NCBI GenBank assembly: GCA_029976075.1
Contig: JARKNW010000145.1
Coordinates: 62,001-126,000 of the forward strand
Source: Pleomorphomonas sp.
GTDB taxonomy: Bacteria; Pseudomonadota; Alphaproteobacteria; Rhizobiales; Pleomorphomonadaceae
Reading direction: 5' to 3'
Length of the DNA stretch: 64,000 nt
Below the pieces are notes generated by a model. It was not told the DNA's origin, searched no databases, and saw only the letters and a program-made list of their open reading frames with translations. Both the position numbers and the translations under genes were made by a program. Positions within the stretch are counted from its first letter, which is position 1. The number at the start of each line of letters is the position of its first letter. Below, piece by piece: positions 49,836-59,654 of the stretch.

Positions 49836-52535
49836 TCAGCGCCGCCGAAGAACGGTCTGGTAGGTAAGGCCGATCGCCACCAGGACGCCGCCGAGCCCGA
49901 TGAACGACAAGGCGCGCAGTGCGCCGGTGAGCCCTGCCGTGTCGATCAGGAAAACCTTGGCCACCACACCGGCGACAATCACTGCCGCGACGGTGCGTAC
50001 CATCCGGCTGGCGATGGCAAAGCCGATGCCGAGGACGATGAGGCCAAGTGTCAGCCAGACGGCCGAATAGGCATAAAGCTCGCCTTCCTGGACGTCGCCC
50101 CAGCTGAGGTCGCCCGCATGCCAGCCGGCGCGCACGGCGAGCGTCGCCCACATGGCGGCCAGCAGGCCGCCGACCGTGGCGGCGATGGCGACCGAGCGAT
50201 TGGGCAGGTCGGGCCGGCGGCGCGCCACGACGGCGACCAGCAAGGCAAGCGCGGCCGGCGCCAGATAGCCGACGATGAGCGTGCCATCGAAGGCGCCGCC
50301 ATTGATCGGCTCGCCGGTGAAAACGGGGTTGTTGACGATCAGGAGGCCGATGGCTGCCAGGAGGAGGCCAAAACCGCCCAGGATGGGCGCACCCCAGTTG
50401 ACCACCATGGACGGTCGGCGCAGGCCGAGCCAGTGAAGCCCCAGCGAGATCGCCATCATCACCATGGTGACAAGGCTTTGCTCGGCAAGACCCGACACCG
50501 GCGCAAACAGGTTGCCGCCATTCATGGCGTGGTGGATTTCGATCGTCGCCGTCAGAGCCGTGAAGACGACGGTGAGCGCCTCGAACAGGACCACCGGACG
50601 CGGGTCTCCCGGCGTGCGGCCGAAGCGCCAGGCCGCATAGGCGAAGGAAAGCGTCGGCACCCCGTAGCCGTAGAGGAGCGGGTTGAACAGCACGGCACTG
50701 CCGAGGTCGTCGCCGACGATGCGCGGATCCCAGACGATGCGGGCGATCACCACGGCGGCGACGGCCAATGCAGTGGGCCGCAAGGCCGCGACCGGTCGCC
50801 GCGCCTCCACCCAGGCGATGGCCGCGACCAGAAGGGCCAGCGATACGGTCAGCATGCCCTTTTCGAGCGCGATCGTCAGCGCCGCGCCCAGCGCGGCGAC
50901 GCAGCCGACGGCGTAGGCGGCCAAGGCGCCGTCTCGTCCCGCCATGTCGGCGACAAGCCGGCGCCCCAGGTACTCGGTGACCGAGGCGAGATAGCAGGCG
51001 GCCACAAGCGCCGCGACCGCGAAGCTCGGCGATGCCGAGAGGTCGCGGCTGGTGTTGAGATAGGCAATGGCGATGAGGCCCGGCGCCGCGAAGGCACCGG
51101 CGATGGCAAGCTGCGGTCGGCCGCGCGAGGCGATGGCACCGGCAAGACCGACGACGGTGAGGAACAGCCCAAGCAGGACGCCGATGCCGAGATAGTCGCC
51201 GCCGGCCGGCGAGGCGAGAAGGTCGGCAAAGCCGGGCACCGTCGGCTCGCCGGTGACCGGATCGATGACGATGCCCGAGACGGTCACGTTGAGAAGGCCG
51301 TAGGCAAGGAGCGTCGCGATGAGAGCCGTCACCGCAAGGCCGCGCGCCGCCGGCCACTCGGAGGCCAGTGCCATCATGAGCAGTGCAAAGATGACGATGA
51401 GTCCGATGGTGACCGGGGTGGTGCCGGCGGCGGCCACGAAGGTGAGGAGTGCCAGCGCAAACAGGCTGACGACGCCGGTGGCCGTTCGGTCGAAGGGTGC
51501 ATCCGCCGTCCGGTCGCGCGGAGCGTGGCTGGTGACGAACACGACGGCGGCGAGCAGCAGCGAAATCAGGAAATGGGCGGCGATATAGACCTGGTTGGCA
51601 GCGGTGCCGGACGACGCGGTAGTGGCGGACAGCAGCAGCGACCAGAGGATGTTTGCCACCGTGGCCGATATGGCAAGCCAGCGCCACAGGCGGAGGCGGG
51701 CGACGCCATAGGTGGCCGCGGTGACGACCGCGAGATAGAGCACCAGCGGCACCAGCGCCGGCTCGCCGCTCGACACGATGAGCGGTGTTGCATAGGCGGC
51801 AAGCAGTCCGAGCGCGGCGAGAGCCGGCCCATGCCTGAGAGCCAGGACGAGCGTCGCCACGCCGACTGCGCCGAGACCCACGAAAGCGGTGGCCGGTCCG
51901 ATCAGGCCATAGAGGCCGTAGGCGGCGTAGACCGAAGCGAAGGCCGATACGGCGCCGGCGGCGGCCAGCACGCCGGGAATGTAGGCGCGCCGCGTCGGGC
52001 CGACCGTCTCGGCGAAGCCGGAGCGGCGCAGCCATTCGCTGCCGGCAAGCAGCAGGGCCGAGAAGACAAGCCCCATGAGAATCCGCGCCGCCGGACCGAG
52101 CAGCCCGGCTTCGATCGAATAACGGACGAGGAAGATGCCGCCGAGACCGAGCGCCAACCCGCCGACCCAGACTGCCCAGCGGCTGCCGATCTTCTCTTCC
52201 AGCGAGGTACGGGCCGCGATCGGCGGCTCCTCGGCTGGCGGCGGCGTTGGCTCCTCGGCGCGTTCCTCTGTTTCGGCTGGCTCGGGCGCTCCGGAAGATG
52301 GAGAGGAAGTTATGACGCTTTCCCCTGGTCCGGTCGCCTCGGGGATGGCTGCTTCAGGAACGATTGCCGGCGGTGCGTCACCGGCCTCAGCCGACCGGCC
52401 GGCAAGCAATGCCGCCTCCAGCCGCTCGATACGCCGCTGCAGGTCCCGGGTTCTGCCGAACGAGATGATTCCGAGGATCGAACCGACCAGGATGGTCAGA
52501 ACCACGAGGGCGGCTAAGAGCAGAAGATCATCCAT
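49836..52535 (-). CDS. DUF2339 giant membrane protein
   Basis: An 899-residue integral membrane protein with well over twenty predicted helices, almost without soluble domains. One N-terminal helix, then a coiled coil (TRDLQRRIERLEAALLAG) and a Pro/Glu-rich linker lead to EEKIGSRWAVWVGGLALGLG, the signature entry into the DUF2339 region. Members are widespread in Gram-negative bacteria, but their function is unknown. GGGGA precedes the ATG. The opposite strand carries long open frames that are artefacts of GC-rich codon positions. Confidence 0.9.
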   Translation of the reverse strand: MDDLLLLAALVVLTILVGSILGIISFGRTRDLQRRIERLEAALLAGRSAEAGDAPPAIVPEAAIPEATGPGESVITSSPSSGAPEPAETEERAEEPTPPPAEEPPIAARTSLEEKIGSRWAVWVGGLALGLGGIFLVRYSIEAGLLGPAARILMGLVFSALLLAGSEWLRRSGFAETVGPTRRAYIPGVLAAAGAVSAFASVYAAYGLYGLIGPATAFVGLGAVGVATLVLALRHGPALAALGLLAAYATPLIVSSGEPALVPLVLYLAVVTAATYGVARLRLWRWLAISATVANILWSLLLSATTASSGTAANQVYIAAHFLISLLLAAVVFVTSHAPRDRTADAPFDRTATGVVSLFALALLTFVAAAGTTPVTIGLIVIFALLMMALASEWPAARGLAVTALIATLLAYGLLNVTVSGIVIDPVTGEPTVPGFADLLASPAGGDYLGIGVLLGLFLTVVGLAGAIASRGRPQLAIAGAFAAPGLIAIAYLNTSRDLSASPSFAVAALVAACYLASVTEYLGRRLVADMAGRDGALAAYAVGCVAALGAALTIALEKGMLTVSLALLVAAIAWVEARRPVAALRPTALAVAAVVIARIVWDPRIVGDDLGSAVLFNPLLYGYGVPTLSFAYAAWRFGRTPGDPRPVVLFEALTVVFTALTATIEIHHAMNGGNLFAPVSGLAEQSLVTMVMMAISLGLHWLGLRRPSMVVNWGAPILGGFGLLLAAIGLLIVNNPVFTGEPINGGAFDGTLIVGYLAPAALALLVAVVARRRPDLPNRSVAIAATVGGLLAAMWATLAVRAGWHAGDLSWGDVQEGELYAYSAVWLTLGLIVLGIGFAIASRMVRTVAAVIVAGVVAKVFLIDTAGLTGALRALSFIGLGGVLVAIGLTYQTVLRRR

Positions 52536-52604
52536 GGCGTGACCGGTTCCCCTTTGGGAACCAGAGATAACCGATTACGCGTATTTGCGGAATGCTCCCG
52601 ACGG

Positions 52605-54146
52605 TTAGCCGTAGCGGCGCGATCCCGGTCGCTTGGCCCGCCCTGGCGAGCCTTCCTGGATGGGCGGCATCACTTCCATGACGCGGGACGGCGGGAAGGT
52701 GATGGTTACCTCGGTGCCCTCGCGAAGCTTTGACTGCAGGTCGAGCGCTCCATCGTGCATTTGCATCAGCGCCACGCAGATCGGCAGGCCGAGGCCGGTT
52801 CCCTGTTCGGCGGTCTGGATGGCAAGCGAGCCTTGCCCGAATGCCTGCAACACGATGGGGATTTCGTTTTCCGGAATGCCCGGGCCATTGTCGCGAACCG
52901 ACACATACTGGCCACCGCCGGCCGTCCAGCCGAGGCGGATGAGGATCTCGCCACCTGGTTGGGTGAACTTCACCGCATTGGACAGCAGGTTCAGGATGAT
53001 CTGGCGGACCGCGCGCTCGTCGGCCCAGATCTTCGGCAGGTCGGGCTCGAACTGCTCGATGATCGTCAGATTCTTGGTCTTGGCCTTGAGCTTCAGAAGG
53101 TGATGGCACTCTTCGGCGAGGAAGGACAGGGTGACGGCTTCCTCGTTGATCTGGTAGCGGCCGGCTTCGATGCGCGACAGGTCGAGAATCTCGTTGATCA
53201 GCTTCAGGAGATGCTGGCCGGACGTGTGGATGTCCGCCGCGTATCCCTTGTAGTGCTCGTTGCCGACCGGTCCGAACACCTCGTTCATCATGATCTCGGA
53301 GAAGCCGAGGATGGCGTTGAGCGGCGTTCTGAGCTCATGGCTCATGGTCGCCAGGAAGCGGGACTTGGCGAGGTTGGCTTCCTCAGCGCGGCGGCGGCTG
53401 TCGTCGGAGATGGCCTTGGCCTGTTCCAGCTCGGCGATGAGCGCATCTTTCTCGACGCGAAACTCCATCATCGTCAGCGTCGACTCGTAGAGCCGATAGG
53501 CGAGCAGCACGAAGAAGACTTCCGCCAGCACCAGGAAGCTGGCCATGGAATAGTCGACGAAGCCACGTCCCATGGCGAGCTTCAGCGCGCCCCCCACGGC
53601 AATCGGCAGCGTGTTCAGCACCACGGCGCGCGGCATGTTGCTGGTGACCATCGCCAGCACGGCGATGCCGATCAGCAGGGCGCCGAAGGCGAATGTGCTG
53701 GTACCGCCGAAGATGGCGCCGGGCAGGAAGAACAGGGACGAGAAAACCAGGCCGAACAAGGCTTCGGCTATCAGGAACTGCCGACGCCAGTAGCGAAGGT
53801 TCACCGAACCCGCCGGCGTTTGGCTGAAGCGCCGGGCGATCAGGCCAATCAGCGTGTGCGCCACGAAAACGGCGCCGGCCCAGATCGCCACATACTGGTA
53901 GGCCATCCAGTAGGCCGCCGTCCCGCCGAGCGCCAGGATCAGCAGTCCCACCGGCAGCCAGCTGGACAGCCGGTTGCGCGCGTATTCCAGCAGGATCTCG
54001 TAGTCGAAGGCTGGCCGCGTCCCGGATTCCGAGGATAGACGCTCACGCACATCCCGCACCGCGCGCGTCACGTCGCGGCGGCGCATCGAACGTTGCCTGT
54101 TTTGCTCCAGGCGAGCGGTCTGCGTCTGGTCCGAGCCCAGGATCAT
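52605..54146 (-). CDS. Membrane-bound sensor histidine kinase (PdhS/PleC-like)
   Basis: A two-component kinase of 513 residues. About six membrane helices (residues 60-220) form the sensor, with no periplasmic domain of note. A short coiled coil (LIAELEQAKAISDDSRRRAE) leads to the HisKA domain, where the phosphorylated histidine is near residue 270 in SHELRTPLNAILGFSEIM. The HATPase domain has N, G1 and G2 boxes (LLSNAVKFT, VRDNGPGIPE, GTGLGLPICVALM). The kinase core resembles the alphaproteobacterial PleC/PdhS cell-cycle group. The ATG at 54146 is used; a TTG 12 bases upstream is possible. No response regulator is adjacent. Confidence 0.9.
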   Translation of the reverse strand: MILGSDQTQTARLEQNRQRSMRRRDVTRAVRDVRERLSSESGTRPAFDYEILLEYARNRLSSWLPVGLLILALGGTAAYWMAYQYVAIWAGAVFVAHTLIGLIARRFSQTPAGSVNLRYWRRQFLIAEALFGLVFSSLFFLPGAIFGGTSTFAFGALLIGIAVLAMVTSNMPRAVVLNTLPIAVGGALKLAMGRGFVDYSMASFLVLAEVFFVLLAYRLYESTLTMMEFRVEKDALIAELEQAKAISDDSRRRAEEANLAKSRFLATMSHELRTPLNAILGFSEIMMNEVFGPVGNEHYKGYAADIHTSGQHLLKLINEILDLSRIEAGRYQINEEAVTLSFLAEECHHLLKLKAKTKNLTIIEQFEPDLPKIWADERAVRQIILNLLSNAVKFTQPGGEILIRLGWTAGGGQYVSVRDNGPGIPENEIPIVLQAFGQGSLAIQTAEQGTGLGLPICVALMQMHDGALDLQSKLREGTEVTITFPPSRVMEVMPPIQEGSPGRAKRPGSRRYG

Positions 54147-54272
54147 GCTTGATGTCAACTTCCAGCCAATGGTCCAGTCACACTAAAGCCCGATTTTCCC
54201 TAACGGCCGGTTCGTTCGTATGGTTAACAAATGGTTCCGCGTGACCTTGCGGGTCGGCTGCCCGATCTGCTC

Positions 54273-54302
54273 TTGACAAAAATGAGAAAAAATTTCTTAT
54301 TA
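54273..54302 (+). promoter_or_regulatory. Candidate promoter/operator of the Lrp-type gene
   Basis: TTGACA (54273-54278) and TTATTA (54297-54302) are separated by 18 bases. Between them lies the AT-rich inverted repeat AGAAA (54285-54289) / TTTCT (54293-54297). The layout suits a sigma-70-type promoter with an overlapping Lrp-family site; it is unproven. Confidence 0.4.
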
Positions 54303-54361
54303 AGGGCCATATGGGCTTCAAAAATAGAAACTCATTTCACGACGTATGCGGATGCACGATC

Positions 54362-54847
54362 ATGCTGGACCGGCTGGACAGGAAAATTCTCTCGATCCTC
54401 CAGGAAGACGCCACCATCCCCGTGGCCGAGGTGGCGAAAAGGGTAGGGCTGTCCACGACGCCTTGCTGGCGCCGCATCCAGAAGCTCGAGGAAGACGGCG
54501 TCATTCTGCGCCGGGTGGCGTTGCTCGATCCCAAGTCGGTCAACACCAAGGTGACCGTGTTCGTCTCGATCGTCACCAATCAGCATTCGGAAGAATGGCT
54601 TCGCCGCTTTGCCGAGCTGATCCGCGAGTTCCCCGAAGTGGTCGAGTTCTACCGGATGAGCGGGCAGGTCGACTATCTTCTGCGCGTCGTGGTTCCCGAC
54701 ATCGAGGCCTATGACGCCTTCTACAAGCGCCTGATCGCCAAGATCGAAATCTCCGACGTCTCCTCCGCCTTCGCCATGGAGCAGATCAAGTACACGACCG
54801 CGCTGCCGCTGTCCTACATCCAGCTCGACAAGGACAAGCCCGTCTGA
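54362..54847 (+). CDS. Lrp/AsnC-family regulator
   Basis: A 161-residue regulator of the feast/famine type. An N-terminal helix-turn-helix (LDRKILSILQEDATIPVAEV, AKRVGLSTTPCWRRIQKLEE) precedes the RAM ligand-binding domain (EWLRRFAELIREFPEVVEFY, GQVDYLLRVVVPDIEAYDAF). The ATG at 54362 fits the family start MLDRLDRKIL. Such proteins sense amino acids; the target is probably its own promoter and perhaps distant genes, since moaA behind it is not a usual target. Confidence 0.9.
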   Translation: MLDRLDRKILSILQEDATIPVAEVAKRVGLSTTPCWRRIQKLEEDGVILRRVALLDPKSVNTKVTVFVSIVTNQHSEEWLRRFAELIREFPEVVEFYRMSGQVDYLLRVVVPDIEAYDAFYKRLIAKIEISDVSSAFAMEQIKYTTALPLSYIQLDKDKPV

Positions 54848-54956
54848 GCACACGCATTCTTGTAAAGCTGAATGCCGGTCGGAGGTTTCCTCCGGCCGGT
54901 GATTGGGATACGTTCGCGACCTTCGCCGGTTCGGTTTTCAAGGTGAACGCGGTCCC

Positions 54957-55964
54957 ATGCAGCAGGTATCCAATCTGATCGATCCCTTCGGCCGGCGCGT
55001 CGACTACTTGCGCGTTTCGGTGACCGATCGCTGCGATTTCCGCTGCGTCTACTGCATGTCCGGCGACATGACCTTCCTGCCGCACGGCGATCTCCTGACG
55101 CTCGAAGAGCTGGACCGGCTGTGCGGCGCCTTCATTCGGCGCGGCGTCCGCCGCATCCGCGTCTCCGGCGGCGAACCGCTGGTCCGGCGCGGCATCATGT
55201 CGCTGTTCCATTCGCTCAAGGCCTATCTCGACGACGGCAGCCTCGACGAGGTGACGCTGACCACCAACGGCTCGCAGCTGACCCGTTTCGCGGGCGAGCT
55301 CGCCGCCTGCGGCGTCCGCCGCATCAACGTGTCGCTCGACAGCCTGGATGCGGAGAAGTTCAGGGCTGTCACCCGCACCGGCAACCTCGACAAGGTGCTG
55401 GCCGGCATCGATGCGGCGGTGCGCGCCGGTCTCAAGGTCAAGATCAACACGGTGGCGCTGAGGGAGGTCAACGAGTTCGAGCTTGGCGACATGCTGGCCT
55501 GGGCGCACGGCCGAGGCTTCGACATGACGCTGATCGAGACCATGCCGCTCGGCGAGATCGATGGCGACCGTCTCGCCCAGTATCTACCGCTCAATGAGGC
55601 GAGGGCTCAGCTCGCCCGCCGTTTCACGCTGGACGAGACCAACTACCGCACCGGTGGCCCGGCCCGTTACGTGACGGTTCGAGAAACGGGTGGCCGGCTC
55701 GGTTTCATCACGCCGATGACCCATAATTTCTGCGAAAGCTGCAACCGGGTGCGCGTCACCTGCACCGGCACCGTCTACATGTGCCTGGGGCAGGAGGACA
55801 AGGTTGACCTGCGGGCACCGCTGCGCGCCTCCGAGGGCGACGATCTGCTCGACGCGGCGATCCTCAAGGCGATTGCCCACAAGCCGCGCGGCCATGACTT
55901 CGTCATTGACCGCACCGGCATCCCCTCGGTGAAGGGGCGGCACATGAACACCACTGGAGGGTAG
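54957..55964 (+). CDS. moaA: GTP 3',8-cyclase (molybdenum cofactor biosynthesis protein A)
   Basis: The radical-SAM enzyme that starts molybdopterin synthesis from GTP, 335 residues long. The N-terminal 4Fe-4S SAM-binding motif is CDFRCVYC. The C-terminal second cluster is held by [11 protein letters not shown] and a later cysteine in VYMC, and the protein ends in the functional double glycine (MNTTGG). The ATG at 54957 follows AAGGTGA at ten bases. No other moa gene is adjacent; mobA lies 14 kb upstream in the window. Confidence 0.96.
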   Translation: MQQVSNLIDPFGRRVDYLRVSVTDRCDFRCVYCMSGDMTFLPHGDLLTLEELDRLCGAFIRRGVRRIRVSGGEPLVRRGIMSLFHSLKAYLDDGSLDEVTLTTNGSQLTRFAGELAACGVRRINVSLDSLDAEKFRAVTRTGNLDKVLAGIDAAVRAGLKVKINTVALREVNEFELGDMLAWAHGRGFDMTLIETMPLGEIDGDRLAQYLPLNEARAQLARRFTLDETNYRTGGPARYVTVRETGGRLGFITPMTHNFCESCNRVRVTCTGTVYMCLGQEDKVDLRAPLRASEGDDLLDAAILKAIAHKPRGHDFVIDRTGIPSVKGRHMNTTGG

Positions 55965-55987
55965 GGCGCCCCTTTTGCGAGGCGCCC
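55964..55987. terminator. Hairpin between convergent moaA and binding-protein genes
   Basis: GGGCGCC (55964-55970) pairs with GGCGCCC (55981-55987). It overlaps the last base of the moaA stop and lacks a T-run on either strand. It is a weak candidate. Confidence 0.4.
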
Positions 55988-55998
55988 CTTATCTCAAA

Positions 55999-57603
55999 TC
56001 AGCTCTTTAGGGCCACATCGGCCCAGTTGGAAACCGCCCAGCGCGGATTGCTGGCGACGTTCTCGACGCTGTCGCGCGCCACGGTAATGAAGCCCCATTC
56101 GGCGACGTTGATCAGCGGCAGGTCGGCGGCCACCTTCTTCTGGAACTCCTTGTAGAGCTCGGTGCGCGCGGCGGTATCCACCGTCTCCGCCGCCTTGTCG
56201 ATCAGCGCATCGAGCTCGGCGTTGGCATAGCCACCCTGGTTGGAGAAGGGCACGCCATCGGGAGTGCCGGAGCGCACCAGGACGGTCGTGGAGATGGCCG
56301 GGTCACCACGGAACACCGGCGGCGCCACCGCGAGATCGAAGGCATGGTCGGTGTAGACGGCTTTCATGTGAGCGGCCGCGTCGTTGTTGACGATCACCGC
56401 GTCGATGCCGACGGCGGCCAGCGCCTGCCGGAGATAGTCGCCGAACTGGCGCGTCTCGTTGAAATAGGGCGCTGGCAGCAGCTTGAGCTGGAAGCGCGTG
56501 CCGTCGGCCCCGCGCTTGTAGCCGGCCTCGTCGAGCAACGCGTTGGCCTTGTCGACGCTGAACTCGTAGGTCGGCACGTCGGCCGTATAGAACTCCGGCG
56601 CGTTCTTCGGCACCGGACCGGTGGCGGTGGCCGCGTAGCCGAGGAACACCGTCTTGACGACGAAGTCCCTGTCGATGGCGTGGGCGATGGCCTGCCGTAC
56701 CTTGAGATCGGCGAGTTCCTTGCGGCGATGGTTGATCTCGACGACCAGCTGATAGGTTAGTGCCTCATATCCCTTGGATATCACCTTGATGCCCGGCACC
56801 TTGGAGATGCGGTCGAGATCGGCGAGCGGCACGGCCGAGAAGGCGGCGAGATGGACTTCCTCGGCCTCCAGCGCCGCGCCGGCGCCGGCCCGGTCGGGCA
56901 GCACGCGGAAGACGATCTCGTCCACCTTCGGCTCGCCCTTTTCCCAGTAACTCTCGTTCTTCGACAGGAGGTAATACTCGCCGGGCTTGTACTCGGTGAA
57001 CTTGAAGGGACCGGTACCGATCAGCTTGTCGATGGTCGGCGCTGCCTTGAGGTCGGTGCCGGCGAACACGTGCTTGGGCAGCACGGCGGTGACGACCGGT
57101 AGCGCGTTTCGGATCAGCTGAACCGGTGTCGGCTTGGAGAACTTGAAGACGGCAGTGTGATCGTCCGGCGTGTCGACGGCCGTCAGGTTGGCGAACACCG
57201 AACGTCCGAGGTTCTGCAGCGGCTTCCAGATCTCCAGGGCAGAGAAGGCGACATCGGCCGAAGTGAACGGCTTGCCGTCGTGCCAGGTGACGCCCTCGCG
57301 CAGCTTGAAGGTGATGGAGAGACCGTCCTTGGCGCCTTCCCAGGACAGAGCGAGGCGCGGGGCCAGACCGTTCTCGCCGTCGAAGGAGGCTTCGGCCAGC
57401 GGCTCGATCACTTTGCTCGACAGGAAGAACACCCCGTTCGAGGCAACGACGGCCGGGTTGAGGTTCTTCGGTTCACTGTCGGCGGCCACCACGAGGCGCG
57501 TCTTCTCCTGCGCCATGAGACGGGTGGTCGAAAGCGCGGTCGAGGCGGCAAGAAGGAGAGAGGCCTTGATCAGGCCGCGGCGAGAGAGAACGGCAAAGGA
57601 CAT
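55999..57603 (-). CDS. Peptide/nickel-type ABC transporter substrate-binding protein
   Basis: A periplasmic binding protein of 534 residues, SBP_bac_5 family (DppA/OppA/NikA-like). The Tat- or Sec-type leader (SRRGLIKASLLLAASTALST) has a twin arginine-like SRRG start, suggesting Tat export. The family segment FKLREGVTWHDGKPFTSADV is clear. The permease and ATPase genes expected with it are not adjacent in the window, so it is an orphan here. The substrate is unknown. It converges with moaA. Confidence 0.88.
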   Translation of the reverse strand: MSFAVLSRRGLIKASLLLAASTALSTTRLMAQEKTRLVVAADSEPKNLNPAVVASNGVFFLSSKVIEPLAEASFDGENGLAPRLALSWEGAKDGLSITFKLREGVTWHDGKPFTSADVAFSALEIWKPLQNLGRSVFANLTAVDTPDDHTAVFKFSKPTPVQLIRNALPVVTAVLPKHVFAGTDLKAAPTIDKLIGTGPFKFTEYKPGEYYLLSKNESYWEKGEPKVDEIVFRVLPDRAGAGAALEAEEVHLAAFSAVPLADLDRISKVPGIKVISKGYEALTYQLVVEINHRRKELADLKVRQAIAHAIDRDFVVKTVFLGYAATATGPVPKNAPEFYTADVPTYEFSVDKANALLDEAGYKRGADGTRFQLKLLPAPYFNETRQFGDYLRQALAAVGIDAVIVNNDAAAHMKAVYTDHAFDLAVAPPVFRGDPAISTTVLVRSGTPDGVPFSNQGGYANAELDALIDKAAETVDTAARTELYKEFQKKVAADLPLINVAEWGFITVARDSVENVASNPRWAVSNWADVALKS

Positions 57604-57892
57604 GGTGGACTCCGGCGAAAGCTTCGGCGATCGGACCGTCGCGGATGCGATCGTGCTGACACTGTCGATCCGCCGGGCCGGATGTTACAGGGATGAAATT
57701 GCCGGCGGCAACCGCTCGGAGAACTATTTTTCGTGTCGAGCCGCTCCCCGACGATATTCCCGGCCAAAGCGATGAAAATCAGGGCCGGCGGCGCGAATTC
57801 TTTCCCCGTTCGCCCACGTGTCTCCGGTCAAATAATGAGCTTCCGTCGCCGGTGCCTTGCCACTAAATCAGAGGCAGCTAACGGGGCCCTTC

Positions 57893-58570
57893 ATGCAGCC
57901 GCACGACTTCTGGCAGACGATCCATCCATCCGATACCCACGGCGACAACGGCCCGTTCGTTGATGCCTATCCTGCCCGTCTCGCCGATGGCCGTCAGCTG
58001 CTGCTGCCCATCCGGGCGCTCGCCGATGGCCGGCACGGGCTCGCTTCCCTGATCATCAACCAGGCGAGCTTTTCGGTATTGTCGGCGCTGGCCGAAGATC
58101 TCGCCGCTCGCCTGCGCCCCTTCTCGCCCGAGGTGGTGGTGGGGCTTCCCACCCTCGGTCTGACGCTTGCCGCCGCTGTCGCGGAGCGGCTCGGACACGC
58201 GCGCTATGTCCCCTGCGGCACATCGCGCAAGTTCTGGTATGTCGAGGAACTGTCGGTGCCGATGAGCTCGGTCACCACCCACCACACCAAGCGCCTTTAC
58301 ATCGATCCGCGCATGCTGCCGCTGCTGGAAGGCCGGCGGGTTGCATTGGTGGACGACGTGATTTCCTCGGGGACGTCGATCGTCGCCGGTCTCAGCCTGA
58401 TGTCCGCCGTCCGCGTCGAGCCGGTGGTGATCGGCGCTGCCATGCTCCAGACCGACCGCTGGCAGGCGGCGCTCGCCGACTTGTCGCCGATATGGCCGGA
58501 GCGCGTGGTCGGATCCTTTTCGACGCCGCGCCTCATTCGTCGGCCCGACGGCTGGACGCCTTTGCCTTAA
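57893..58570 (+). CDS. Phosphoribosyltransferase
   Basis: A 225-residue type I phosphoribosyltransferase. The PRPP loop VALVDDVISSGTSIVAG (about residue 155) is intact, preceded by FSPEVVVGLPTLGLTLAAAV and a flexible loop (KFWYVEELSVPMSSVTTHH). The base specificity is unknown, as it does not match the standard purine or pyrimidine salvage enzymes closely by eye. The ATG at 57893 is used, with a weak GGGG ribosome site. The IS481-type element begins 17 bases after its stop codon. Confidence 0.85.
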   Translation: MQPHDFWQTIHPSDTHGDNGPFVDAYPARLADGRQLLLPIRALADGRHGLASLIINQASFSVLSALAEDLAARLRPFSPEVVVGLPTLGLTLAAAVAERLGHARYVPCGTSRKFWYVEELSVPMSSVTTHHTKRLYIDPRMLPLLEGRRVALVDDVISSGTSIVAGLSLMSAVRVEPVVIGAAMLQTDRWQAALADLSPIWPERVVGSFSTPRLIRRPDGWTPLP

Positions 58571-58586
58571 GCTTGAGACCCGATCA

Positions 58587-59654
58587 TGTCCTATTCAGCT
58601 TCTTGGCTGATGAACTTGCTGACTGTTTCCCATGGTCTTCTGCCCATGTTTCGGTATCCGAGATGGGGCCGTTCGGTGTTGTAATGGACGAGCCAGGCGT
58701 CAAGGTCATCCTGAAGGGCTTTGACGCTGGCGTAGAAGGTTTCGCGCATCTTCTCCCTGAAGAACTCGTCGAGCACGGTGCCGTTGAAGCGCTCGACGAA
58801 GCCGTTGGTGCGCGGCGTGCGAACCCTGGTCTTGCGATGCTCGATGCCGGCCAGGGCGAGGTAGAGTTCGAACGGATGCGCGTCGGTGCCGCAGAACTCG
58901 CGGCCGTTGTCGGTCAGGATGGCGCTGACCTTGAGCCCGACGCGCTCGTAGAACGGCAGCACGTCGTTATGGACGACCGCGACCGCTGCCTCGGGCTGCT
59001 TGGAGACGTGCAGGAAGCCAAAGGCGTAGGAGCCGTAGGTGTCGACGACGGCATGCAGATAGACCTTGCCAATGCCCTTCAGGTTGCCGACGAACAGCGT
59101 ATCCTGGCACAGCAGTTCGCCCGGCATGGCGCTTTCGACGTGGCGCTCGCGGAACGCTGGATTGAGCTTCTCGATGAAGGCTACCTGCTCGGCGGAAAGT
59201 TCGATCAGGGTCTCGGCCTTGCGGCTCTCGAGAGCCAGCCAGCGGTCGTAACGCGTGCCGAGATTATGGTCGTTGAGGATCTTCTGGATGGTGATCGCCG
59301 AGACCCGTTTGCCCTCCAGCATCAGCATCGTCTCGATACGATTGCAGCCATAGGCGGGGTGATCGAGGGCCAGCGCGAGGATGCGCTCGCTCACCTCGAC
59401 CGGTGTCGTCTGCGGATGTGACTTGTGGATCGGCGGCAGGTCCTTCAGGCCAGCGAGACCTTCGAGCTGAAACCTTCGCTTCCACTCGTAGAAGCTCGTC
59501 CGGTCCATGCCACGGCGACGGCAAGCCTCCGACGCATTACCCAGCTGCTCGGCCAGTTCCAGAACGCTCAAGCGCTGACGCGCTACTTTCTCTGGGGCAT
59601 CCATGTTGCTTCCTCCATATGCCAGTATTGCACGGAATGAAGCCTAAGAGGACA
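58587..59654 (-). mobile_element. IS481-family insertion sequence
   Basis: A 1068-base element with one transposase gene. Imperfect terminal inverted repeats match at 12 of the 16 terminal bases: TGTCCTATTCAGCTTC at 58587-58602 and, on the other strand, TGTCCTCTTAGGCTTC at 59639-59654. The ends begin TGTCCT as in other IS481 members. No target-site duplication is visible in the flanks, so the element may have taken part in a deletion or rearrangement after insertion. Sequence composition changes sharply on its right side. Confidence 0.85.
58591..59604 (-). CDS. IS481-family transposase
   Basis: A 337-residue DDE transposase. The N-terminal helix-turn-helix (NASEACRRRGMDRTSFYEWK) and the integrase core are complete. 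The catalytic residues are found in LLCQDTLFVGNLKGIGKVYL (first Asp), AILTDNGREFCG (second Asp) and TPRTNGFVERFNGTVLDEFF (Glu). No frameshift or stop is seen, so the enzyme is probably functional. The stop codon lies inside the left inverted repeat. Confidence 0.94.
   Translation of the reverse strand: MDAPEKVARQRLSVLELAEQLGNASEACRRRGMDRTSFYEWKRRFQLEGLAGLKDLPPIHKSHPQTTPVEVSERILALALDHPAYGCNRIETMLMLEGKRVSAITIQKILNDHNLGTRYDRWLALESRKAETLIELSAEQVAFIEKLNPAFRERHVESAMPGELLCQDTLFVGNLKGIGKVYLHAVVDTYGSYAFGFLHVSKQPEAAVAVVHNDVLPFYERVGLKVSAILTDNGREFCGTDAHPFELYLALAGIEHRKTRVRTPRTNGFVERFNGTVLDEFFREKMRETFYASVKALQDDLDAWLVHYNTERPHLGYRNMGRRPWETVSKFISQEAE

Noticed and set aside
49512-52517. A 1001-codon plus-strand frame opposite the DUF2339 gene.
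   Set aside because: The peptide is a run of charged Gly/Arg/Glu/Asp residues typical of antisense reading of GC-rich membrane-protein DNA; the minus-strand protein matches a known family.
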